Assembly: GCA_019426215.1 (NCBI GenBank)
Contig: CM033391.1
Span: 18,092,708-18,156,707, forward strand
Direction of reading: 5' to 3'
DNA length: 64,000 nucleotides
Origin: Buddleja alternifolia
Taxonomy: Eukaryota > Streptophyta > Magnoliopsida > Lamiales > Scrophulariaceae
In this document: in pieces, positions 35,663 to 46,216 of the stretch
Numbering within the stretch: the first letter of the stretch is position 1
Layout: each line of letters starts with the position of its first letter
Notes under the pieces: generated by a model
Seen by the model: only the letters and a program-made list of their open reading frames with translations
Databases searched by the model: none
What the model was told of the DNA's origin: nothing
Program-made: the position numbers and the translations under genes

Positions 35663-35681
35663 TGGCGCCGTTGCCGGGGAC
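35663..35681 (+). other. Primer binding site of gypsy F
   Basis: TGGCGCCGTTGCCGGGGAC, 6 bases after the LTR end; the tRNA-Asp-type site used by Athila elements. Confidence 0.9.
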
Positions 35682-35817
35682 TTTTTCATTTTAGTTTTTG
35701 ATTTTTTTTGTTTAAATTTTCATAATTCTTAGTTTTTCGTTTATTTCTAACCTTTCTTTTATTTTATTATTCTAATTTTTTTTCTTGTGTTTATTTGTTA
35801 GGTGTAATTTGTGGTGC

Positions 35818-37973
35818 ATGACCCGCTCTTCTAACGAGCCCCTATACAATTTTGAGCCGGAGATAGAGCGTGTTCTTCGATCTAGTAGACAAGCTCGAGA
35901 AATGGCCGACAATCTAAATCCAAATGGGAATTTTCCCGACATAAATCTTCCGGAAAATAGGGAATGGCTGCAAAATCTTTTCCAAGCTATGCAACCGGCA
36001 TCTCCTCAAAGACTTCCATCGGTCCGGGAAAGTCTACCTCCAAGGGTCCACACCATACCGGGACCCGTGGTCTTTCCTAATTTCTATGCACCAAATTATC
36101 ACATTCCATCACACATTTTTAGTATGGTGCAAACCGAACCCTTCTATGGAGAGCCCCATGAATCACCTCATGAGCATTTGGAGACTTTAGACGATACTCT
36201 CATGACTACCCAATTTCATCCACGGGATCTCGATGCAATTCGTCTAAGAGTCTTCCACTTCTCATTAAAGGAAAGGGCGACCATGTGGTACAAATCTCTA
36301 CCACCCCAATCCATCACAACATGGGGACAATTGGTCGATGCCTTTTTGAGCAAATTCTTTCCACCCTCTAAAATCAATGAGCTAAGGAGCAACATTAAGG
36401 AGTTTAAGCAGGGGAATCATGAGTCCTTAGTCGAGGCATGGGTTAGATATAAAACCATGCTCTGAAAATGTCCGGATCACTACCTAAGATTGAGCGAGCA
36501 AGTATTACGATTCCATGATGGAGTCCGTTCGCGCATCCGAAATAGGCTCAATGCCGGCGCCGGTGGTGATCTCCTTGGGTTTGATTGCCAAAGTGTGTGG
36601 GACAAGATTGAACAATTAGCCCGGGAAGATGAGCTCTATCCCGATGATGAAGAGATCACACCCACTAAAAAAATTGCTCGTGTTCAAGAGTTGGAAAAAG
36701 AAGTCGTTTTGGAAATAATGGTTGGCAATGTAAACTATGTTGGAAATGCCAATCGACCTCAATTGAACTTCCATGTGCCCGAAAATTTTCCAAGGAGGCC
36801 CAATCCGGCACAAAACGCTCATATCGATATCTATCAAGCACCAAGGCCTCCATTCATCAACAATCAAGCTCAAAGGCAAGGTAATCCTCATGTACAAAGG
36901 CAAGTTAGGCCTCCTACTACCGATGAACGTCTTGATGAGGAAATAAAGAAATCAGATTTAGCAACCAACGAACTCCGTACTATGATGAAGGATTTAATGA
37001 TGGATATGAAGGATTTGAAGACACAAATGGGTCAAATGGCAAAGACAATCAGCGAGAGAGCCCCAGTAACTTTACCAAGTGACACGGAAAAGAACCCGAA
37101 AGAGCAATGCTATGCAATTACCTTGAGAAGTGGCGAACAGGTAAAAGGTGATAATGTTCGCACTGATGCGCCCGAGCGCCCATCCATCCAAGCCCAGGCG
37201 CCCTTGTCGCTACGCCAAGGCGCCGACTGTCACGCCCAAGTGCCACATTCTTTATCCTCCACAGCTGGTCCTTCAACTCCAACGCATCATCCCATCGAGG
37301 TTCGTCTTCCATTTCCAAATGCACAAAAAACGAAAAAGAAGGATATGGATCCGATTTTCCGTAGGATTGTGGCGACTCTTTGTGAGGACCCGGGGAGGCT
37401 CACCATTCCGTGCACCATTGGCCCTCTTACTTTTGAAAAGGTTATTTGCGATACGGGAGCAAGTATCAATCTCCTCCCGTATTCTCTCTTCAAGAAGTTG
37501 GGCCTTGAAAATCCCAAACCGACATCAATGAGCCTCCAACTCGCCGATGGATCAATTAAGAGACCAAAGGGGATAATAGAAGATGTTATTGTACAAGTTG
37601 ACAAATTCTTTTTCCGGGTTGACTTTGTGGTCCTTGATATGGAGGAAGATGTTGAGATGCCCTTGATTCTAGGAAGACCTTTCCTAGTCACTAGCAATGC
37701 CAAGATCGACATGGGAAAATGTAAGTTATCATTGAGGGTAGGAGATGTAAAAGTGATATTTGATGCTTCAAATAACAGGAAACCATCTATGGATGATCTT
37801 ACTTGTTCCAATATCGATGTTATTAACCCTTCTCTTGATGAGAAATGTGCAAATGGCAAGGCTAAGGGCACACTCGAGTTGGAGGATGAGATTCCCTATG
37901 ATAAACACAACAAAGAGGGAAAAAAAAGATTTATGCATGAAATACATTCCACCCCATCGCCGTGCTCGTAAGA
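35818..37973 (+). pseudogene. gag: Gypsy F gag-protease, broken
   Basis: Start ATG at 35818 (MTRSSNEPL). The gypsy gag core lies near 36140-36640 (FYGEPHESPHEHLE, MWYKSLPPQS, FLSKFFPPSK). An in-frame TGA at 36463-36465 splits it. Further on is a coiled or charged region with MMKDLMMDMKDLK near 36990. The aspartic protease has the active-site CDTGASINLLPY near 37450 and flap-end LILGRPFL near 37665. A frameshift in an A-run near 37925 diverts the end; the alternative frame continues to about 38100. In intact relatives RT would follow; here it is missing. Confidence 0.85.
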
Positions 37974-38117
37974 TTGAAAAGACTCATCCAATACAAAGGG
38001 CTTATTGCAAAATCCCGCAATATGAGTGGAAGCAAGTAGACCATGGAGCTAAAAGGAAGCATGACAAGGATTTGGTCGTGTTAAATGGACCACCTATTTG
38101 AACCTCAAAGAGCACAA

Positions 38118-38165
38118 AGTCGAGCTACCGACTCTAAACTAGCGCCTCTTGGGAGGCAACCCAAG
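38118..38165 (+). promoter_or_regulatory. Twin RNA hairpins of gypsy F
   Basis: Hairpin 1: AGTCG (38118-38122) pairs with CGACT (38129-38133) around loop AGCTAC. Hairpin 2: CTTGGG (38148-38153) pairs with CCCAAG (38160-38165) around AGGCAA. The same pair occurs in G at 41130-41177, just after the gag-like frame, with a compensatory change in hairpin 2. The role is unknown. Confidence 0.75.
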
Positions 38166-38300
38166 TTTGTAAGTTTATTTTTCTTTTTGATTTTGTTTTT
38201 GTTTTGTTTAGTTTGTTTCTTTATGTTGTGTTCAAACATGCACTTTTGGCATGTATGTTTTCTTATGCTTGATGGTTTGAAAAGTTGAAGTGTTAGATAT

Positions 38301-39475
38301 TTGTTATGGCGAAACCCCCTAATGTATTTGTTATTCAATCTCTTGAAATAACAAGCCTATACTAGTTAACAACTCACTATATCTCTATAGTGAAGATTGA
38401 ATTAACTAACATGCATTTAGGTTCAAAAGAGTTCCTTGTTTACGAAGATCCTACATTCAATCGGGTCATCTTATCACAAAAAGCCACACAACGCAATCGA
38501 TTCTATCTCTAGTCAATTGTTACGTTATGATGTTTGATTTTTCGATCTCCCTTTATCTATCTCCTCTCGGTCTCAAGACAAAGCATTTTATCAAACACAT
38601 GGTGATCAAGCATATGCAAGCATTAAGCATAAAATCAAACATGTAACAAGAATGTAATAAATCCGGAAATTAATCATTCATTAAACACAAAACATCACAA
38701 AGTATTCACATAACCCAACCACAAAGATGCTTAGCTCATACTTACAACAACAAGTGATTCAACAATTCTATAAGACATACACAAATCAAAGAGAAAGAGT
38801 TGAATTACTCCCTATTACAAAGTTTGAATCCAAGCTTTGATGATGAAAATGATGATGATGATGACTCTTCAAGCTTTCTTAGGACTTCCCATGGCTTCCC
38901 CTTGGTGTTTTAGAGCATTTTTCCCATTTTGGTAAGTGAAGAATGTGTTATAAAGACCAAAAACGACGGATATAAAAAATAGGGCAGCTGGAGAATCGGA
39001 CCGCGACACAAACATCAGCAGACCGCGGCACAAAAAGTGCGAACCAATTTTCCGAAGTAAGACCGCGGTCCTGTGCCGATGTCGTCTCACGCAGAATTCG
39101 CAGCTTTCGTATTTTAATCATAACTCTCTCTACAAATGCCGGATTGAGGCGATTCAAGTTGATACGCTAAGCTAAGACAAAGCTCTACAATATTGGAGAA
39201 GAAACCTTAGTCTGATTTGGGCTGTAAGTTGACGAAAATCTCGTGTCTATATGAGCATTGTGTAAAATCTTTCATCAACTATCTTCTTTTGTTTCTTTCT
39301 TCAATTCCAAGCTCAATTTGGATCTCCTTTCTCGTCTTTCATGCGTAAATCAACTTGTATCCTAGAAAACAAAATCTATACCAATCAAAGCATTATGAGG
39401 GATAAAAAGTGATCAAACTAACGATCAAATCATATTACAATGGGGCATAAAATACTGTAAAATATGGACTTATCA
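38301..39475 (-). repeat. Left LTR of gypsy G, inner part
   Basis: Resumes G's LTR at TTTGTTATGGCG (matches 42898) and ends ATGGACTTATCA at 39475, next to the polypurine tract. It is nearly identical to 42898-44056. Several differences lie in CCGCGG motifs near 39000-39090. Confidence 0.9.
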
Positions 39476-39490
39476 ACTACCCCCCAACTA
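39476..39490 (-). other. Polypurine tract of gypsy G
   Basis: On the minus strand this reads TAGTTGGGGGGTAGT, directly before the TGATAAG start of the 3' LTR. Expected plus-strand primer. Confidence 0.75.
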
Positions 39491-41129
39491 GGCTATGATT
39501 GTCTCGATCAATAAATGGCGAACAAGTACTCATAAGTTCAGATTTTACAACTTGCTTTGGGATATTGAAAGGTTTCATGTCTCAATAATCAAGCACGTAC
39601 ACGAATTAAACCCTCTAAAATGATTATGACAAGATACACTTTACCTTGAACACTCAACAATTTGAAAGCCTCCAAAACATCTTCGAATCCATCTCTAAAT
39701 CATGAATTCCAAATCCATTTTTTATGTCAAGAGCACATTTTAAACAAGATTATGCAAACTTATTGGATAATAAAGACATTAAAACATTCTAAACCTTGTT
39801 AACCTATCGGTGTGCATGAAATGTGAAAGTCACGATCAAAAGGTCTTTTCGGCTTGTAACGTAAGGCTAGGTAGTGGCTTGGACAGGAATATATGGATAA
39901 AGTGACTAAATTCAAGAGAGAATACAACTCAATATCATCGAGCTAAACACTCACTTATCAACCGAACAAATCTCTACATCTTGTCACTTATCGCTTTTTG
40001 ATTTCTTTTCCCTTTGAACTCATAACCCCAAAACTTGTTTCTTTTGATGCTAGGGGTGGAAAAATGATTCCCAAACCAAATAAATCACATTGAAGCTCAG
40101 TTCGTAGCCAAGTCGAGAGAGAGCTCACATAATATATTTTTCGGTAACTTCCAATGTCTCGACTCTTTAGCCAACTTACAACATTTCTTTTTCCTCTCTT
40201 TATTTCACATAAACTCAAGACCTCAAAATTTTTCAAAATCATCAAGAACAAACACACCTTTTAACCCATTAATCCATGAGATTCGACACCCAAAACAAAG
40301 CGTAAACCCAAATTAAAGCCAAATGATATGAAGTTATATGCTCTCTTACTTGGGAAATAGACTTTGTTTTTCTTTCTTTTAGGCTAAAGGGTGGTTGGTG
40401 TGGCTTGCGAAAGAAAATCGAATGGTGGTTTTTAGTGTGCTAAACACACTCCATTCTTATCAATACGACTCAAAATAAGGTCTAGAGATTATGTAATATC
40501 ATGAAGGCCAATTGTAAGGTCAAAGAAAATGAAAGATGGCCTAAATCATTTCATGACTTCGCACACTCAACACACATTTCAAAGTTGACAAAATTGAACG
40601 CTCAATGCTTTAAATCCTCAACAATTCACATAAGCATGGCTAAAAAGGCTTTCACATATAAAATACGACAAATGATTTCATCTTAAGATGAAGTAGAGAC
40701 ACTCAAACGAATCATGCTCCAAGCAAAAGTATAACAAATCATGAATATGAAATCATTGACTATCACAGTTTTCTAATCCCAAATCAAGCATGAAACTTAA
40801 CAAATGAGTACAAATTATACCAAATCACCACATCACAATAAAATTAGGACGTCGACCCCACCCCCCAACTAATCTAGCACATTGTCCCCAATGAGCGAAC
40901 ATACAAATGTAAAGTAAAGGAAGGAAAGACGTCCCTGATGTTTGAATCTATGTGATGTCCAAAAAGCGAAAGAGCAATAAGACGGAGAGTCTGAAAATAA
41001 TGCCTAGCCAGCTGTGAAGTTAGAAAAACAAGAAGAGACAAAAGAACATCATCATAACACTAAAAACACACAAAACGAGAAAAACAAAACAAAAAGAAAA
41101 ATAACGAAAATGAGAGAAAGCACGAAAAA
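39491..41129 (-). other. 3' untranslated interior of gypsy G
   Basis: About 1.6 kb without a credible frame, where an autonomous relative would have pol. It contains a second purine tract at 40855-40872 and A/T-rich sequence. Confidence 0.6.
40855..40872 (-). other. Second, internal polypurine tract in gypsy G
   Basis: On the minus strand TAGTTGGGGGGTGGGGTC shares the 12-mer TAGTTGGGGGGT with the terminal tract at 39476-39490. It is a candidate central polypurine tract or the scar of an internal deletion. Confidence 0.55.
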
Positions 41130-41177
41130 CGTGGGTTGCCTCCCACGAAGCGCTTGTTTTAAGTCATTAGCTCGACT
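41130..41177 (-). promoter_or_regulatory. Twin RNA hairpins of gypsy G
   Basis: In the sense (minus) strand: AGTCG pairs with TGACT around AGCTAA (41162-41177), then CGTGGG pairs with CCCACG around AGGCAA (41130-41147), only about 12 bases past the gag-like stop. Same order, spacing and loops as in F. Confidence 0.75.
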
Positions 41178-41189
41178 ACCTTGCACTGC

Positions 41190-42296
41190 TCATGGTGGAT
41201 CATAAGGAGCAATGCCAACTTTGTAGGGACGAGCCTTTTTGTGCTTTTTCCAGTTGCGTAAAGGCTGATCATGTCCCATCACATTCACAAATCCTGAAAA
41301 ACTAAGATATGAGCTCAGATTCACTTTTATAAAAATGTAATAAAATTGTAAATAACTAAAAGTGAATTTTAAAGATGGGGAGTTTTCCATTGATGATTTT
41401 AATAAGTATGTGGCTAGGCCTAACTCCCTGAGCCTTGATTCTGACAACTTTAATGGTGATATATCCCAGTGACTTTTATATCTTCGGATCTCCTCATTTT
41501 CAACCGTAGTATCACTTGGGTTCTTAGTGTATGCCTCAAACGGGTCACTAAAGTTGTAAAACTTGTCTTCAACTTCCACCACTCTATCTCTCTGGTTATT
41601 GATGCACTTTCTTAAGAAATCAAGAGATATGATGGTAGGTGGTGTTGGATTCTTGATGATTGGTAACTTTCTTTCATGGTCATGCGATGGAGTGGATTTT
41701 GGAATCTCTGTGCTGAATTGAAGGTGCTCCAGTGATGTTGTATCTACTTCACCACACATAGATTCTGAAGGTAGTGTTGGTGTAGCAATGGGTTGTAGAC
41801 AATGTGGTGCCGAATCAACAACATGTTCAACTTCTGTATCAGATACCTCATCATTCTCCTCTGTGCCACTCTGAGAAGTGTCTGATGATCTCTCTGCCAA
41901 TAAGTTGGAAAGTTGGTTGAGTTGTGTTTGCAATTCCATTATAGATGCTTCGAGATTTTGAGATCGCTCATCGTTCGACTTCATCCATTGGATCATCAAC
42001 TCCTCAAAACTTGGGTTCCTATCACATTGTTGCTGATAATCCCCATGGTTCTGAAAGTTAGCCGATTCAAATTCTCCCTGCATTAGAAAGGGGGACCTAT
42101 CTTGTTGCAGGTATGCTTGTGAATCTCTCATAACGTAATAACTCAATGGCAAGTCTTGCTGACTTCTCCATCCGTGTTGACAAAATTCGCTATGATGAAC
42201 GTCTCCACACCACGAACATAAATCTTGCACTTGACTCCCGCATTTGGCACCTTCATCCCATCCTTGTTTTGACCAATAAAAGTCATAATTGCTCAT
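41190..42296 (-). CDS. gag: Gypsy G gag-like protein, open frame
   Basis: A 368-residue open frame, the longest intact one in the gypsy elements. Near the N-terminus it has a CCHC-like motif, CSWCGDVHHSEFC (about 42205-42167), as in Athila-type gag. A helical, coiled-coil-like stretch follows at about residues 100-145 (SNDERSQNLEASIMELQTQL). Then comes an acidic Ser/Thr-rich region, and the last ~100 residues include a hydrophobic patch (LQFYYIFIKVNLSSYLSF) near 41340. No protease or polymerase follows. It might bind RNA and be packaged with helper proteins. The open frame may reflect recent insertion rather than function. Confidence 0.65.
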   Translation of the reverse strand: MSNYDFYWSKQGWDEGAKCGSQVQDLCSWCGDVHHSEFCQHGWRSQQDLPLSYYVMRDSQAYLQQDRSPFLMQGEFESANFQNHGDYQQQCDRNPSFEELMIQWMKSNDERSQNLEASIMELQTQLNQLSNLLAERSSDTSQSGTEENDEVSDTEVEHVVDSAPHCLQPIATPTLPSESMCGEVDTTSLEHLQFSTEIPKSTPSHDHERKLPIIKNPTPPTIISLDFLRKCINNQRDRVVEVEDKFYNFSDPFEAYTKNPSDTTVENEEIRRYKSHWDISPLKLSESRLRELGLATYLLKSSMENSPSLKFTFSYLQFYYIFIKVNLSSYLSFSGFVNVMGHDQPLRNWKKHKKARPYKVGIAPYDPP

Positions 42297-42319
42297 CTAT
42301 TCAAGAATAATAAAAAAAA

Positions 42320-42535
42320 CATAACAAAACAGCAACTGAAAAAAAACAAAAACAGCAACTTAGGAAACAAAAACATCAACTAAAAACACAAAAAACAGCA
42401 ACTAAAACCACAAAAACAACAACTAAAACACAAAAACAGCAACTAAAACACAAAAACAACAACTTAGAACACAAAAACAGCAACTAAAACACAAAAACAG
42501 CAACTTAGAACACAAAAACAGCAACTTAGTCTTAG
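42320..42535 (-). repeat. ~20-bp minisatellite in the gypsy G leader
   Basis: About ten imperfect copies of a unit like AAAACACAAAAACAGCAACT between the primer site and the gag-like start. On the sense strand it is pyrimidine/T-rich and G-poor. Variants alternate CAGCAAC and CAACAAC. Confidence 0.85.
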
Positions 42536-42572
42536 AATTGACAAGTGAATTACAATATCAAATAACACAATT

Positions 42573-42591
42573 GTCCCCGGCAACGGCGCCA
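42573..42591 (-). other. Primer binding site of gypsy G
   Basis: Plus strand GTCCCCGGCAACGGCGCCA, the exact complement of the F primer site, six bases from the LTR end at 42598. Confidence 0.9.
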
Positions 42592-42597
42592 AAAACT

Positions 42598-44056
42598 TGA
42601 CACGCGAAATCCTAGCAAGTATACTAGGTCGTGCAAAGTAATAAAGTGGACTATTTAGCCCGGGGTGTATCGTCTCCACAGGGACAATTGGATTCAATGC
42701 TCGTAATTGCTATATTACCTATTTCTAAGCTAAATCAATTTATAAGATGATAGGTGTTTATACTATGAAAATAACAAAAGATAACTAAAATGATTATCAA
42801 GGTAATAAATCAAATGGGAAGAGGTGATTGGGTTATGATCCTACTATGTTCTATTCTATGTTCATGAACTCTTAACTATCCGGATTTTTAGGACGCTTTT
42901 GTTATGGCGAAACCCCCTAATGTATTTGTTATTCAATCTCTTGAAATAACAAGACTATACTAGTTAACAACTCCCTATATCTCTATAGTGAAGATTGAAT
43001 TAACTAACATGCATTTAGGTTCAAAAGAGTTCCTTGTTTACGAAGATCCTACATTCAATCGGGTCATCTTATCACAAAAAGCCACACAACGCAATCGATT
43101 CTATCTCTAGTCAATTGTTACGTTATGATGTTTGATTTTTCGATCTCCCTTTATCTATCTCCTCTCGGTCTCAAGACAAAGCATTTTATCAAACACATGG
43201 TGATCAAGCATATGCAAGCATTAAGCATAAAATCAAACATGTAACAAGAATGTAATAAATCCGGAAATTAATCATTCATTAAACACAAAACATCACAAAG
43301 TATTCACATAACCCAACCACAAAGATGCTTAGCTCATACTTACAACAACAAGTGATTCAACAATTCTATAAGACATACACAAATCAAAGAGAAAGAGTTG
43401 AATTACTCCCTATTACAAAGTTTGAATCCAAGCTTTGATGATGAAAATGATGATGATGATGACTCTTCAAGCTTTCTTAGGACTTCCCATGGCTTCCCCT
43501 TGGTGTTTTAGAGCATTTTTCCCATTTTGGTAAGTGAAGAATGTGTTATAAAGACCAAAAACGGCGGATATAAAACATAGGGCAGCTGGAGAATCGGACC
43601 GCGGCACAAACATCAGCAGACCGCGGCACAAAAAGTGCGAACCAATTTTTCGAAGCAAGACCGCGGTCCTGTGCCGCGGTCGTCTCACGCAGAATTCGCA
43701 GCTTTCGTATTTTAATCATAACTCTCTCTACAAATGCCGGATTGAGGCGATTCAAGTTGATACGCTAAGCTAAGACAAAGCTCTACAATATTGGAGAAGA
43801 AATCTTAGTCTGATTCGGGCTGTAAGTTGACGAAAATCTTGTGTCTATATGAGCATTGTGCAAAATCTTTCATCAACTATCTTCTTTTGTTTCTTTCTTC
43901 AATTTCAAGCTCAATTTGGATCTCCTTTCTCGTCTTTCATGCGTAAATCAACTTGTATCCTAGAAAACAAAATCTATACCAATCAAAGCATTATGAGGGA
44001 TAAAAAGTGATCAAACTAACGATTAAATCATATTACAATGGGGCATAAAATACTGT
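42598..44056 (-). repeat. Right (5') LTR of gypsy G, lacking its outermost ~17 bp
   Basis: Collinear with the left LTR and includes the 58-bp segment missing there. At 44056 the sequence changes to copia D, before the ATATGGACTTATCA end seen in the left copy. Confidence 0.88.
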
Positions 44057-46216
44057 GAAGGGATTTCGTTTTGTTCTTCCAGAACAATCTTTCTTCCTGT
44101 ACCATCTTTTAGAATGAACTCGCTTTCGAGAAAGTACGCATGTAGAGCCACAATGACTCTTTGATCATCATGTAGGTAGAAGAGGTATCCCATAGAATCT
44201 TTTGGGAAACCAACGAATCGACCTTTTAAAGATCTATCTTCCAATTTCTCCATCTTTGTCTTTTTCACATAGGCTAGACAACCCCATATCCTAATGTGTT
44301 TAAGACTAGGCGTTTTTCCACTCCATAGCTAATAAAAAGTTTTAGGAATAGACCTAGATGGAAACCTGTTCAAGATGTGGGCGGCTGTGAGCAATGAATG
44401 GCCCCACAACGATATGGGAAGATCCGTGTAGCTGAGCATTGATCGAACCATATCCAATAGAGTTCTATTTCGTTGCTCGGTTACCCCATTGAGTTGAGGA
44501 GTTGCTGCAAGAGTTAATTATAATACAATTCCATGTTCAATTAAGAACTCCCCAAATTCGGAACTCATGTATTTTTCACCTCGATCAGATCGTAGTGTTT
44601 TGATACGTTTTCCAGTTTGGTTTTCAACCAAGGCCTTGAAATCTTTGAACCATTCAATAGATTCAGACTTATGCTTCATTAGGTATACAAGACCATACCT
44701 AGAGTGGTCATCAGTAAATGTAATGAAGTATTGAAAACCACCACGAACTATTTCCCCGAAAGGCCCGCAAAACATCAGTATGTATTAAACCAAGGACTTC
44801 ATTGGCTCGTTCAAAATGCCCTGTGAAAGGTGACCTAGTTATTTTGTGTTTGAGACAAGACTCACAAGTGGGGAGTGGGTCCTATCCAAATGTACTTATT
44901 AGCCCATTTTTCTCAAGTTCGCGAATCTTGTATTCTCCAGCATGACCTGGTCTCAAGAGCCAGATGAGTCCTTGGTTTGTCCAAGACATACCTCGTTTCT
45001 TGGTGATTGTTTTTTTAATACATCTATTTTGGACATTTAAGTAATATATACCATTTAATAAAGATGTAGAGCCAACAAACTTATTTCCAAATAAATATTG
45101 TAAACATTGTTCAAAATTGGAAATCATATCCACGTCTAACTAATATGGGAATAGAACAAATGTTTTTAAGCCCATTGGACAAAACAAAGCAATCATCTAA
45201 AACAAGTAAATGTCCAGTAGATAAAAATAAAGAAGTAGATCCTATGTGAGTAGCTGCCACACTATGTCTGCTGCCTACATGGATCATCACTTGTTGCTCT
45301 TCATTCCAGATCCTGTTTCAAGACACAGACATGAGCACTAGCCCCTGAGTCTAGAAACCATGAAGTGGAGAATACAATCATAGAACAATTAGTTTTCAAA
45401 ACATAAAGTTCCATACCTTTAACAGCTCTTGCCTTCCTCAGGGGACAGTCACGTCTCTAGTGACCCTTCTCCTTGCAGGAAAGGCAAGTGGGAGATTCTC
45501 ATTATGCAACCTAGTGTCTTCAGGTGCTTTCCTCTTAAGATAGCCATTTATCATTAATACTTTTGTGGGCTCCTTTTCCATGGGTTCTCCTAGCCCAACA
45601 ACAGAAGCGATGTATGCACGTCTAAATTTTCTCTGTTTCATTTAACTTTATGCATTAATGAGTTTGTTCATTAGCCCAGACAATGAACACTTGACATCGT
45701 TCATGTCAAAATTTACAATGAACTGACTAAAGGAATTTGGAAGTGACTGAAGGATGAGGTCTGTTTGAAGATGGAAATCCATGTGAAAATCAAGAGACTG
45801 AAACTTCTCTATCATGGAGATCATTTTCAATACGTGGTCAGCCACGTTTTCATCTTCTTCCATCTTTTCCCTGAAGAGCTCTCTCGAACAGTCCGACTAA
45901 GCTCTCCAAACAGCTCTTTCCGATGAAGTAGTATGTTCCTTACATTTTTCATTTTTTCATGGGAGTGCTGAAGATCATAACCCATCGAGCTGAGCATTAA
46001 TCCTCTGGCTCGTGCATTATCAGTGACCCAGTCTCTTTAAAAGGAATGCACATTCTCGTCTGCATCCGCCAAGGGAATTGTGGGATGTTTTATGTCCAAG
46101 ACATAGTTGATTAACTCATAACCAAGGATTATTCTTATGTTCCTAAGCCAGTCGATGAAGTTAGGCATAGGGTGGACATTTTTCTCAAGCAATCCAATAA
46201 TCGGGTTGTTAACCAT
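44057..46216 (-). pseudogene. pol: Copia D gag, protease and integrase, decayed
   Basis: Gag starts at 46216 (MVNNPIIGLLEKN). Its middle keeps ENVADHVLKMISMIEKF near 45850 and a zinc-knuckle remnant CKEKGH near 45480, where TAG replaces the expected Trp. Protease DSGASAHV is near 45355, the pre-integrase region 45240-44880. The integrase has FITFTDDHSRYG near 44740 and RSDRGEKY near 44600, then GRFVGFPKDSMGY near 44220. Several stops and shifts break it. RT is absent: 44056 abuts gypsy G, and the next copia sequence across G (33491) is already late RT, so several hundred bases are lost. Confidence 0.82.

Larger units (their letters stand above)
33730..38300 (+). mobile_element. Gypsy F: Athila-like element, truncated after gag-protease
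   Basis: Plus strand, opposite to its host G. It has a complete 5' LTR, primer site, gag and protease, then stops at 38300 with no RT, integrase or 3' LTR. G's right LTR carries 58 bp (42840-42897) that are missing opposite this insertion. So F inserted into the left LTR of G, and a later deletion removed the 3' part of F with that bit of G. Confidence 0.8.
33492..44056 (-). mobile_element. Gypsy G: non-autonomous LTR retrotransposon, gag only
   Basis: Minus strand. LTRs are at 33492-39475 (split by element F) and 42598-44056. A tRNA-Asp-type primer site (42573-42591) sits next to the right LTR and a polypurine tract (39476-39490) next to the left one. The 3.1-kb interior has one gag-like frame and no protease, RT or integrase, so it needs a helper. 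The primer site and LTR start TGATAAG are of Athila-type Ty3/gypsy elements. It separates copia C from copia D. The right LTR lacks its last ~17 bp, so the right junction is a deletion and no TSD can be shown. Confidence 0.8.

Noticed and set aside
38869..39090. Minus-strand frame repeated at 43467-43688 (about 73 codons)
   Set aside because: It lies within both LTR copies of gypsy G and differs in CCGCGG changes that look like decay, not codon-aware change; no protein family recognised.
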